Shown here: piece after piece, positions 43,435 through 55,296 of the stretch
Numbering within the stretch: the first letter of the stretch is position 1
Layout: each line of letters starts with the position of its first letter
From: Falciphora oryzae
Taxonomy: Eukaryota > Ascomycota > Sordariomycetes > Magnaporthales > Magnaporthaceae
Length of the DNA: 64,000 nt
Direction: 5' to 3'
Assembly (NCBI GenBank): GCA_000733355.1
Contig: JNVV01000040.1
Coordinates: 244,600 to 308,599 of the forward strand
Notes under the pieces: generated by a model
Databases searched by the model: none
What the model was told of the DNA's origin: nothing
Seen by the model: the letters and a program-made list of their open reading frames with translations, nothing else
Program-made: the position numbers and the translations under genes

Positions 43435-46191
43435 TCTGACGGCGCGTGCTCGAGGCGAGCAGGAGCAGATGGCTGGGTTGCGATCGCAAAATGCTGTCGT
43501 GGGCCAGGGGTGGCGGTTCTGGTTCTGTGTGCGCGCAGGGCGATCCGTCTTACTTCCTCCTATTCGCAGCGCGGAGAGTGAGGAGAAGGCACACACATGC
43601 ACCACGCAGAGAGAGTGAGGGACTGGCGCCTATTACTGCTACAGAGACCGGTTGCAGTCTTTTACCTCGTGGTTGTCATTGGGGGATTTTTGGTGGGCGG
43701 GCGGGCGGGCGCAGGCGACGAAGTGGGGTGGGAGGGACAAGTCCTCAGGTGGCGGGCAGCAGAGCTCAAGCAAATGATTTCCGTGCGAGCACAGGTCGGG
43801 ACTGCCACCCTGAAGAGGGGTGAGCGGAGCACCCCTCCACCTTGAAAACGAAGCGTGGGCACCAGCCAGCATGGAACGCGGACGAGAGGGAAAGTGAATT
43901 GGATTCAGCAAAATAAAAATAAAGGACGGAGGGGAGGAGCGAAAAACTGTCAGTTGGTGCAATTTCTCAGACAATGCCAAAGTTCAAAGTGAGGTGCCTC
44001 GAGATTTGGCCACAATATGCCAATGTCACCGTTTGGAGGGGTCCGATCTTGTCTTTGTTTCCTGTGTCGATTATATGGAACTAGCGCGATTCCCGCTCCA
44101 CGCACTCGCAAACACATCGAGTTCTCGGGCCAGCAGCAAACAAGAGCAGTCGGTCGTTGAGTTTACCGGTAATGACGTTGACAAACGTTGGTCAACATCT
44201 CGGGGTTTCATAGAAACTTTGACTGGGGCTGGACTACGTCGAATCGGTATCTCGCCAAAAGCTTCTGGAGCAAATGCCCGGGAACCTGCTGTCTGTGGAT
44301 CCCTCGAAGATGCCAGCACAAGCAGGTTGAGGCTCCGACTCCTCCAGCATCTGGTTCTCTTCGAAAGTCGGGCTCTTCTCCGATCATAGTAGCAAACACC
44401 TGGGCCGGAGAAGCTTTCTCACGCTACTTTCCGCTTGGTTATTTCGGAAGTCAAGGTGGGGAGGGGTCATGGCTTCGGAAGGGAGCTTGCATACATACCA
44501 TCAAGCCGTGTACCTCTGACTTCCAAGGCAAGTCGACGAGGAGGCAGGTAGCATGGCGACTTGCAGCCAGCTCATCACATCTCCGTGTTGTTCTGGGACT
44601 AAAATTTCTTGTACCAATCGCAACTCGGACCAAGCGATATCCTGCGTAGAAGTGTCGATATGAATGCCCTTCCCCAACGAGCCAAAATCATCCCCAGGTA
44701 AGATTTTCAACTGAAGACAGAGCCTCTGAGTCTCTTATTTCGGCGAGAATGCTTCTGCATATCATCGAGGCTGCCAGCCTGAACGGCTGGGTATGGAAGA
44801 CAAGGGTGGGCAACGTCTCCCGTACGAGGCCACACAGGGTTTCTGTGCGACATTGCTCAACGACCACCCCAAAGAGGCTTCTCACATATCATTTCGGATA
44901 ACCACATGACACGGGAAGGCAAAGTTTCTTTCTACTTGCATAACCTGCCTCCAGCCGGGGATACTTACTGACAGAATGGCACATTCTCCCGTACCTATCC
45001 AGAGAGGAGAGTCGTGGCAGGCCGTCGGTGTCTAGAGATTCACTCCGCTCTCGACTAGAGACGGCCGAGACACCCACGAGGACTGCCAAGACACATGGAG
45101 GAGGCCTGAGATCCACATGGACAGGTCACGGCGCGTATCACGGTGCAGATGCGCGCACACGTGATTTATTGGTTATCAAAATGTGGCGTGGGAAAGGTGG
45201 ACAGACAAGGTGGCTCAAATTGGCGCCACCTGGTTTTGCTGGCTTCTTTGGTTGAGGTGCCGACGTTCGGCCCGTCCGTCCCGTTGGTCTGAACAGTCAA
45301 GGTTAGACGATCGGTCTGCTCGCGAGTATTGATGCTATTCACCGCAACATTAGACGTGTCCCAACCAACATCCAAATTCGGGTTTGCTCTTGTTGAAAGC
45401 GGCACGAGTGTCAACCAGAGCTCAGAGCTGGATCGAGCTCAGGGGAAGTGGAGCACGGAAGTCGAACCGTGCTCTACGGATCCCACCCTGGGCACCTCCA
45501 TAGCCAGGCCAGTAGGTAGGTACCCAGGCACCAGCTATCGTGACTCTGCGCGACCAATCTTGTTGCCGATGCCGGCAACCCGTAGGTGGCGGTGGCATTC
45601 ACTGGATTTAATAGACACTTTTGCTGCGCTCGCGTTTCGCACGGCACTCGTCCTCGGAGTCTCTGTCACTGCCGAATTGATCAGACATGGGCTAGTCCCT
45701 ATTGGGGAAGACGCGAACTAGAACGGCCTAGCGGCCATGCCCCGGCCATGATGGCTCCACGGCACCCTGAACTCCACCATTGGTTGATTGAATAGGTAGT
45801 CTGCTACCCCAGATTTGCGCTGTGGTCTCTTTCTGCCCATGAAAGGATCAACGAAAAAAGATTCTAATTTGTTTTGGACGTCGACAATTGCAAGCATCGC
45901 ATCTGACAGTGAACGAACACGACGAGCGCTGAAAGGCCAACTAGCTTCCCCGACACCGAGTTGCCAGGCCCTGTCGGCGAACCCACCTCCCTGCCTCGGA
46001 CTGTCTCTCGCAGGTCGAATCCTCCCGGCCCGTGGCGCCGGCGGTCACCGCACCAGCCCGGAAGCGGTTTTAAGATGCCTGCTGGCACCTGCACGGCAAG
46101 CATACAGCGCTGTCCCTCTCGTCCCGCGCCCTCCTGCATCGGCCGCAGGTAGAGCGGCACGTCTGGTGCTCCTGCGCCAGGCTCGCCCATC
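43435..46191. other. Intergenic region between transportin and the DCR2-like gene
   Basis: Both flanking genes start here (transportin on minus, DCR2-like on plus), so it holds two promoters and their 5' leaders. No further gene is supported: frames such as 43994-44389, 44188-44649 and 45329-45721 have no recognisable domain. A TAGGTAGGTACC-type motif is at 45513-45524. Confidence 0.6.
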
Positions 46192-48168
46192 ATGACGCGA
46201 CGCATCGTCAGTTCTCGCCCGCCCCCTTTTCTTTGTCTGGCCTTGCGACAACCCGGCGCCGACGGGCGGAGGCGAGGCGTGAGTGCAGCTCGGCCGGCCA
46301 GCTAACAAAAACACCGCTGCGCAGGTTCGCACCATCGTCCAGGTCGCAACGGCGGCGACAGCGGCCTTCATCATCATCTTCTTCCTCGACCGCAACTTCC
46401 GCGTGCTTCCTGATGCGATCCACGAATACCTGCCGACACATCATGTCGGCCTGGCCATAACAGACATGACGATACAGACATGCTCGAGCGTCAACCCTTT
46501 CTCGAGCTGCCAGCTGGATCCGCTGGTGTGGCACAGGGTAGAGAAGGACCTATACCTTGGCAAGGGGATGGTGACGAGCGCATGGCTGCACATTCGCCGG
46601 CAGAAGGAGGAGGAGCTCAAGGCCGAGGACAAGGTCGTCGTGGACATTACCGTTGGCCGTCTCGACCCTACGACCAGCGCCACCAAGGGCAAACACCAGG
46701 ACGGTGCCAAGTGGGAGTCGCGGCCCGGCGGCATCTGGCTCAAACGGTCCTCCAAGCGCCACGCCAGCGACAGTAAGGACGCCGTCACGAGCGTCGACCT
46801 GCTTTTCGGCGATGACTCGGTCGAGGTGCGCGACGGCTGGCACATTGTTGGCACCCCGCTACTGCTCGATGCAGGCTCCAAAATCCCCAGCGCGCACCTA
46901 ACCGTGCAAAGGGGCAGCCCGCCAGCCCCGGCTCCCAAGCCGGTCCCGCGCATCCACGACAATGGCAAATTCAAGATCATGCAGATCGCGGATCTGCACT
47001 TAGCCACGGGCACGGGCAAGTGCCGGGACGCGGTCCCGGACTCGTACAACGGCGGCAAGTGTGAGGCGGATCCAAGGACGCTGGATTTCGTGAACAGGAT
47101 TCTGGACGACGAGAAGCCCGACCTTGTCGTCCTCAGCGGAGACCAGGTCAACGGTGGCACTGCTCCGGATGCGCAATCGGTAAGTTTGGGCCCCCGACAC
47201 CAACATGTGGCCTGGGCAAGCTCTTGGTCGATTGAGCGGTCTACTAACCAGCGGATGCGGAACTGCACGGCAGGCCATCTTCAAATACGCAACACTTTTG
47301 ATCAAGCGCAAGATCCCCTACGTTAGCATATTCGGGAACCACGACGACGAGGGCAAGACGCTGTCGCGGGCCAGCCAGATGGCCATCATCGAGTCGCTGC
47401 CCTACTCACTCTCCAAGGCCGGCCCCGAGGACGTGGACGGAGTGGGTAACTACTACATCGAGGTGCTAGCGCGCGGCCACTCGTCGCACTCGGCCATCAC
47501 CATCTATCTGCTTGATACGCACGCCTACTCGCCGCAGGAGCGCAAGTACCCCGGCTACGACTGGCTGAAGGAGTCGCAGATCGACTGGTTCTCCCAGACG
47601 GCGCAGTCGCTCAAGCGCAAGCATCGCGAGTACACGCACGTGCACCTTGACGTCGCCTTTATCCACATTCCGCTCCCCGAGTACCGCGAACCGGGACAGC
47701 ACTTTATTGGCCCGTTCAGGGAGCCCGTGACCGCTCCCGTGTTCAACTCTGGGTTCAGGGACGCGCTTGTCGAGCAGGGTGTGGCCATGGTCAGCTGTGG
47801 GCAGTAAGTCAAATCTTTGCTATTCCTGCATGTTCAACCCCAACGCGGTGCTAACGCCGTGTGTCTCTAGCGACCATGTAAACGAGCACTGCGTCCTGTC
47901 TACGGACGAGGAAAGGAACCCGAAGCTGTGGATGTGCTACGCTGGCGGCGTGGGCTTCGGCGGCTACGCGGGCTATGGCGGCTACGACCGCAAGATCAGA
48001 ATGTTCGAGTTCGACATGAACGAGGGCCGCATCACCACGTGGAAGCGGGTGGAACACGGCGATGCCGAGGCGCTCAAGGCCCGCATCGACGAGCAGATCG
48101 TTGTCGAGGAGGGCAAGGCCTACTTTGTCCCGCCTCCGCCAGAAGAGGAGAAGAAGGAGGGGCAATAA
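46192..48168 (+). CDS. dcr2: DCR2-like calcineurin-type metallophosphatase, membrane-anchored
   Basis: Exons are 46192-46206, 46325-47179, 47274-47803 and 47871-48168, giving 565 aa. A transmembrane segment lies at residues ~8-25 (TIVQVATAATAAFIIIFFL), so it is a type II membrane or luminal protein. Residues ~30-90 (MTIQTCSSVNPFSSC, VWHRVEKDLYLGKG) are the N-terminal domain specific to Dcr2 proteins. The metallophosphoesterase metal ligands are all present: DLH (~228), LSGDQVN, FGNHDDE, the His in VAFIHIPLPEY, and CGHDHVN spanning the last intron. In yeast, Dcr2 dephosphorylates targets in cell-cycle entry and the unfolded protein response. The first exon is ambiguous: a GTCAGT donor (46207) and a stronger GTGAGT donor (46279) both keep frame with the same acceptor (46325). 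The short version gives MTRRIVRT, which fits relatives better. Confidence 0.92.
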
Positions 48169-51100
48169 GACGTTTCGGTGAATTAGGGCGTATTTGTTCG
48201 ATCACGGGCTTGTACTTTTGTGTGTGCGTGCGTTTTCTTGTTCCGTCTGTGTTTGTGTCTTCTCTGCGAGAACAGGTCAGCACGCTCTGCATCGGTCCGG
48301 CGTCATCATACTCTTGGGTTCTCTTCCCCCTGTTGGAAACGCAAAAACAACATTAACGTATATATATCCTCTTGCAAAACAAGATATTTTTGGGTTGGTC
48401 GGCTTGGTATGCGGAGCCGGCGGCGGGAACCGTCCGCCTCTGGGAGGGAAAATGATAAATGAGATTCAAGCCATGTGTTTCCTCTTCTGGTCCACGGCTG
48501 TCCGTTTGTCACAGCCGGGTCTACGAGGTCCGTCCACGTGCGTTCGGTGGCTCCGGCCGATCATGGACTCGGAGCTGGCTAGAGGGCGATATCGTGTGGT
48601 TGTGTTTCACCGGTCTCAAGCACAACCTCGCTCGGGTGCGGGCGGCCGGCAGGGGAACCCGCATGATGGACAATTCCTGGAAGTTGTCCGATCATGCACG
48701 GCCCAATGCAGGGGCGTATCTGACCGTGGCTGATGACTTGCCGCGTCTCTCACATGCCGACGCGTAGGAGCATGCCTTGGCTCGTTGGCCGAGTATGGTA
48801 TGTACCTGTGTCCCTACATCCCTTGCTTAGTAGCATGCTGTTTCCAGTCGCTTGTCTCAAAAGGGAGCATAACCTCAAAAAGGCGTTGAGGGTCGTTTTT
48901 TTCGTCCCTCGCACAGGCTTCTGCGGGTGTTTTTTTTTTTCTCGGACGAAGCACTAGACTAGACCCTCCCGTGTCAGGAAAGCTAGCATCTGACCATCCT
49001 TGGCTGGGGCGGGGATCCACTCCGCGATCGCCCTGAGGTGGAACAGGAGAGACCCGTCGGGGATCTGGGCCGAGCGATAACGCACGACATGGACACGGCG
49101 GTGAGGTGGCTCTCTGTTCGCTGGATGACATGCAGCAGATTTGGGTACCGGTGAATGAGATTCAGGCCGAGGAATTCGATTGGGTCAAGGGTGCATGCCT
49201 GTTTGCTTGCGTGCTGGCTGCCTGGTCGGAGGGCTTGGGGTTGGATTACAGTAAGTCGGCTTGGTTCGGGCGCTGGCAGCACAGGGCTGTGTTTTGTTGG
49301 CTTTTGACTTTTCAGCGAGCGGTATTAATATCTGCCATGGCAATTCCAATGCGACCATCTCAGGCGGCCCGCCGCTCAATAGGCTGCCGCGAAACGGAAT
49401 TGGGGAGGAGAGCCTGGGGAAGAATGAGCGTGCTTGAAACCAACAAATGCAACCTTGAGAGTTTGAAACCACCAACAAGTCCATTTTTGGCCTGCGTCGT
49501 AGCTAGGCCAGGGACCCGCCCGCCTCAGCTATGCCCTGCATGAACCGCTAGCCCACTCCCCATCCCAAGTGCCAGGCATCCCTCGGGACTCCCCCATTCA
49601 GCGCCAACATGCCATGGGACAGCGGACGCAGGTATTAGCGTGGGCTGTTGGCTCAGGAGGGCCGTCCGGGGGTTGCCGTTGATGTCTGTTATTGTTGTTG
49701 TCGCCGCCACCGCAGCAGCAAATCTCCGTGCCGGATGAGGTCAGGGTCCCCTCGTCAAAACCACATACCTGGGTAGGTACATACAACAGCAGACTGAAGC
49801 AGGTGGTAACATGTAGAGTGTTGAAAACAGGGCCTGCCCGTAGCATCCAACGGTCTCTCTCAGGGGCCGCATCTTGCGCTGAAGGAACTTGATCCTCCGC
49901 CAGCATTAAGGCCAGCGACGACGACGGCAGAGCCGCAAGCCCAGGCCAGCAAATCCATCTGACAGGAGGAGTCCGGCCAACAAGTGCCCTGATCCTAAAA
50001 AGGGTTGGCTTCGAGACGGCAAGAATTGGAAGTTCCAATGCGCTCTTGGCTTTGTGGTACATGGGCTTCCCCGCCACATTTTAGAGCGTCAGCCGCATGC
50101 AAGCGCTGTTGCACTAACAAGGCGCCCCCGCCTGCCGGTTCCCTCGGTCGTCAGCGCAGCATGGAATCGATTCCCGTGTCAGTCCGCCTCTCTCAATTCG
50201 TGCCGTGCGTTGCGTGTGTGCTGTGCTGCCCCACGGCCTGACCCCCTGTCCCTGTCCATTTCTGGACCTGATGCGGCGGCAGAGAGGGTCTGGTGGCTCC
50301 AAGCCCGAGCCTTCGGGGCTTTGCACCACCTGGGCAACAACGCGCCGCCATGGAGTTGCAGTGCCTGCACCGCACTGCATCATTCCCTCCATGCTTTTTT
50401 GGGTGGGCATCGCCCTCCACTCCAGTCTTTTTTCCCCTTGGCTCACCACTTGTTGTCATCGTCGGACCCAAACAAGCAGGTTCGCGCAGCTTTTTCGCAT
50501 TTTCCTTTCTTCTTTTCTTCTCTTCTCTGCTTGTTTTCCCTTGTTTACCCCCTCCTTCAATTCTCCAGCTGCTGCAGCTCCCTTGCCTGTCCCTTTTGTT
50601 TTTTCTGTTCCAATCGTCTTGTCAATTGGTTCTCGATTGTTTTGCCATCGTCGCCTGGTCCCTGCCACTCGCGTGTGCTGAGTCCTTCCGCGCTACTGCC
50701 TGCCGTTTAGTTTGAACTCCTTTTCCCTTTATATTTTTCCAGCTATATTTTATGCGACCGGCGAGTCCGTCAGCTGCGACCTTTTAAGTACCACACCCGG
50801 CCAGATTGAAGCGGATGCACGCCCGGCGGTAGAGTTTGTTGAAGGCAGAAGGAAGAGGTCCGGACTTGGTTGTGGAGCCCGCCACACACCAAACACACTT
50901 GACATCCACCAGACCGACCACAGGATCCAGGCACTCTGCATGAGCAACCATCCAAAAGAGCGCTGCTGTAGACCGATCACCCGCCGCCCCTAGTCGACCC
51001 CGACGCTCCCCATATTCTGCACGCTTGTTGCGAGTTCAATCACAATCCGTCTCTCACCTTCCATCTCGTTCGGCGCAGACGCCCTACCCGATAACCGAGC

Positions 51101-51445
51101 GAGCCCTCGACTCCCCGCGTCGACTCGACAGCCGGGCGGCGCTGCTCTGACGCCAGACGCCTTGGGCTCGGGTTACGTTCGGATTACATCAAACCACGCG
51201 GCCAAGGACAGGTGACCCCGATCGACTCCGCGCTGCTGAACCCCCCGGGCGGTGACGCCACCCTCCCGCATCTTTCCGTCTCCCAGCCGAGAGCGAAGCC
51301 AAATCACGCACAACCGACCCAGGCACCCGACTCTTGTCGCCGCGAGACGAACCTCGTCGTCGCTCGCGCCGTCGAATCCACACACTCCTCCGTCGTCTCG
51401 TAATCGGCCAGCTGCATTCGTCGCGACGCATCGCACATTCCGACA
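48169..51445. other. Intergenic region, 3' of the phosphatase and 5' of the SSH4-like gene
   Basis: No coding model is supported. The right part (50.4-50.7 kb) is strongly C/T-rich, and 51.0-51.4 kb looks like the 5' leader of the SSH4-like gene. Overlapping open frames at 50054-50715 read in all three plus frames, a sign of low-complexity pyrimidine sequence and not coding. Confidence 0.6.
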
Positions 51446-53129
51446 ATGCCGCCGACGGACTCTCGGCCGTCGCCAATCAATGGCGTTGTCATCGGCCTGT
51501 TGTCGTCATTCGGCTCGGCGATCCTTATCGCATTCGTTTTCATCGTCGTTTATATCCTAAGATACACAGTCCCCGGTCGGATCCTGCTTGATCGTATCGG
51601 CAGGCCCGGCGAATTCGATGATGAGCAGGCGTTCGCGAGGGAAGAGGCCGAGGCCTTGGAGTCGATGGATGATATGCAAAGGACAGAATACTTGAGAGCC
51701 AAAGGTTCGATCCCCCATGGTTTTCGCTTCGCCTCGTTCTTTCCATCATCTGGCCTTGCTCTCCGACTTGGATCTTGTTGGTTTTGGGAATCGCTGGCTA
51801 ACCAAAGGTGGCCTATTGGCCTTATCTAGCCTTTATCACGGCCAACCCTCCCGAGTCGCTGCAAACCGACATATCACTATCCCAGTACCTCGCCATCCAG
51901 GAGAAGGGCGTGTCGGCCTGGGAGTTCGAGCCCGAGCTGGAGATCGCAAACTGCTTCGTCGAGGCCCGCACCGAGATCGAGTTCTTTGATTCCGAATGTT
52001 GCGTGCTGAGCAACTTACCCGTCCCCAAACAGAACGAGGTCTACTACTGGGAAACCAAGATCTACGAGAAGCCCGAAAACACTCTGCTGAGCATTGGCAT
52101 GTCGACAAAACCGTATCCGCTATTCAGGTTGCCAGGTATGGTTTGCTCTTCGCCTTTGTTCCCTCGATAACGTGCTTATCACTGACCTCGACGTCGCCTG
52201 CAGGTTTCCACAAGCACTCGGTTGCCTACCTGTCCAACGGAACCCGTCGATTCAACCAGCCGTTCGCGGGCACCAACTATGGGCCGCAATACGTCCAGGG
52301 TGACGTTATCGGAGTTGGTTACCGGCCCCGAACCGGCACAATATTCTTCACCCGCAACGGAAAGCGACTTGAGGACGTTGTCCACGGCCTCAAGTCGCAA
52401 AACTTCTTCCCCTCGATTGGCGCAAACGGACCCTGCGTCGTGCACGTCAACTTTGGCCAGTCGGGCTTTGTCTTCATCGAGGCCAACGTCAAGAAGTGGG
52501 GTCTCGCGCCCATGACCGGATCCCTGGCTCCCCCGCCGCCGTACGGTTCGGAACAGGGAAGCATTCTACTTGAGTCTGGAAGGAAGGACGGATATGCGCC
52601 GGCTAGGGGCCACTCGCAGAGTGTCTCGGTCCTCCCGTACCCCCGGCAGCAGCATGTTCACGACGCACACCAGCACACACGTTCGCGATCTGGCAATTTT
52701 AGGTCCATGCCACCCACGAGCCCGGGTCCCGTCCGAAGCCCTACCGACATCTCCCTCGCGCACCTGGTTCCCACGGATGAGGTGGGTGAGGCAAGCGGAA
52801 GCTCGGTTGTTCCCTCATCTGAACCGGCAGCCCAGCCCTCGTCCGTGAACAACCCGAACACCGGGCTCATGGTCCAGGATCCTGGCCAGCAGCCCCCTCC
52901 CGAGTATACCAGCCCTGTCTCTTCGGAGAGCTCGAGCCGCCGTACGAGCACCGACAGCGAGGATGCGCCTCTGATTTCTATCCCCGGCAGGAGTCGAGGT
53001 GCTTCCGCAGCGTCGGCGCGCTCGGCGACCAACCGCACAGACGGCCCGCCGATTCCGAGTTACAGCGATGCGGTCCGACAAGGGGCCGGTCGTGAGCGGA
53101 GTGCCAGCTCCATATCACACCGAAGGTAG
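51446..53129 (+). CDS. ssh4: SSH4-like SPRY-domain adaptor of the Rsp5/Nedd4 ubiquitin ligase
   Basis: Exons are 51446-51704, 51830-52135 and 52204-53129, with introns 51705-51829 (GTTCGA, a weak donor, with a CTAACC branch) and 52136-52203. The product is 496 aa. One transmembrane segment is at residues ~12-37 (GVVIGLLSSFGSAILIAFVFIVVYIL). Then FITANPPESLQTDISLSQYLAIQEKG leads into a SPRY domain (~120-285) with VYYWETKIYEKP, IGMSTKPYP, GDVIGVGYRP, GTIFFTRNGK and VHVNFGQSGFVFIEANVKKWG. The C-terminal part is Ser/Pro-rich and has two PPxY motifs, PPPY (~299-302) and PPEY (~420-423). In yeast, Ssh4 sits in endosomal/vacuolar membranes and recruits Rsp5 through PY motifs to sort membrane cargo. 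The match in domain order is close and the gene looks intact. Confidence 0.93.
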
Positions 53130-55296
53130 AAGGGATTGACGCAAGTCGATTAGTCGGATTATACTCCGACTCTTGACAGCTGGGTGGTCTATTTGGCGAT
53201 GGCACTGGTGCCAGCATCGAACGGGCACGGGCGCCTCGGCGCCAAGGTTCAAGTGATAGCAAACAGCTGTCGATCTAATACGCATTACACAAGACGGCTT
53301 CTCAACCGAAGCCTCCTTGAGTGGAGCACGAAGACGACCAACGAGTGGTCAAGCATCAGCGATAGTACCTGGGAAGGTCGCGAGTCTTATAGTTTCCTTT
53401 TGTCTGTTTTTTCTTGGTTCTGTTTCTCATCAAATCACTACGCATAGCAGAGGAGAAAACGGAAGGGGACCCCGCTGAGTTGGTTCCAACTGATACCCGC
53501 ACGACGCTTTCTTTATTTTGTTCATCTTGCTTTCCTTTCTCATTTTCCCTGCAATCTCGCAAGTTCCCTACACTCCCATCCACCTAGGGACAAGCCGGGC
53601 GCAGTGGGACAGCTATCATAGGCTGCTTCGCTTGACCGAAGGTTCTCGGGGTGGGAAACTGGGACCGCGAGTTTGAAAAAGATCTATATATCCGGGTGCG
53701 CGCGGAAAGCGACGTACCAGGGGCGGTCGGAGTTTTTGTTTTTGGTCGGCTTGTTTTTGGCTTCTGCGATCCATTGCTCACGCACCTATCTATCTGTCCT
53801 ACGTCGTGGTGAACCGCCATTTTTGGAAAAAGGAGTTGAGGGGAGAAAGACACCAGAGCTCCTTTCCAAAGAGACGTCCTCCACACCACGCACACGCACT
53901 CGTGTTCCTAAAACAAAACGTACATAGACATACTCCCACAAAAATCACATAGCATGTAATTCTGTTTGTTCGGTTAAGCAAAACTGTTTGGGTTTTTGAT
54001 CTTGGGTCCTTTTGTGTTCGTTTTATCGCATTCAATGTCGGCTTGAAACCCAGGCCAAAGGTCACAGAAGCATCGGAAACACCCGTCTGCCGGAGACTCC
54101 GAATGGCCGAATCCCCGTGGAAGAGATCACTCTCGGGTGGTGGCCTTGGTGATACCCGGCCAGCCTGGCGTTGGGGGCCTGGTGCCTGCCGAGGGCCGCA
54201 TCCCCTTGAGTGCGGTAGGCTGCAGTGAATGTGATAGGAGAATGATGGCTGAAATAGGCAAAGGATCACTGGATTTACTCCTTGATAGGAGGAGTGTAAC
54301 GGCGCTTGAGGGGACAGGGAATAGAGATGGGGACAGCGAACGCCTTGGTCGTCTTGACAGCCCGGGAACGGTGAGCAGCGTTTTCACAACCGCGCCTATG
54401 GATTCATCAGAGCGTCAACGAAGCCGTCTCTGAGAGGGCCGGGCTCTGCCTCCTCTTCTTGTCCTTTCCTTTTCTTCATCTCCTTTTTCTCTTTTTTCTT
54501 TTTCTGTCTCTTTTTCTCTCATCGTCTACCGTGTTTTAATTAGGGCAAGGGGTCGTATCGCGGTCTTACCCAATCCAAGCCGTTTCAGCCTTTCACGGGA
54601 GTCTTTGATGTAATGATTTTCAAGGGCACCGAGTAGCTGGGGATCCTGTGCTGATGCCCAAAAGGCAGGAGGCGAGTGGATCTGAGCCGGCATCTGACAA
54701 AATAGAATGCATCAACATCGCAACCAACAACCGCCCTCGCCCACGACAAAAAAAACGAGACTGCAATCTGTGTCCCTCCTGTCGGGGAGTACATTGACCG
54801 CGATGAACAACGTTAAGAAAACCGCGACTATACATCTTTTTACATTGAAAAAGACGTGATATTATAATTTACGACTGCTGGTAATATACAGCCAGGTTGA
54901 ATCTTTTATTTCCCTTTTTTTTTTTTTTTGGAAATACAAAGGGAAAACACTTGGGGCCAAATTACTTTGTTTTGTAGTCTCGTTTATTTTGTTGGCGGGA
55001 GCCGCCTACAGCCGAGGCTCCGCAGCGGGCAGGCTCGGACTTTAGGAAGCCGTGTTAGAACTGTGCTCCTGTGAATCAACGTTTCTCCTCGTGCCAGCAA
55101 ACAAACAGATGCGGGGGAATAGCGCACCAACACAATTCTAGCGTGGTGTCGACACAGTGCGAGGAAACATTGGGGCAGCCCGGTTGTTCACAAAAAGAAG
55201 CGATTCCCAGCCTGCACCAGACGGCATTCAGAACCTTGGTTTGGGGATAACGGGCTGATTTGGTTAACCAGGACTTTGCCTTCTCCGGTCAGCAAA
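53130..55296. other. Intergenic region between the SSH4-like gene and the ankyrin cluster
   Basis: It holds the 3' UTR of the SSH4-like gene and the promoter of the first ankyrin gene. The middle (53.6-54.9 kb) contains short frames without domains and a T-tract at 54915-54929. No gene is supported. Confidence 0.6.

Noticed and set aside
45448..45480. Stem-loop GCACGGAAGTCGAACCGTGC resembling a tRNA T-arm
   Set aside because: The loop is 8 nt, and no matching D-arm, anticodon arm or acceptor stem is nearby.
50054..50715. Long open frames in all three plus-strand phases
   Set aside because: Caused by a C/T-rich low-complexity stretch lacking stop codons.
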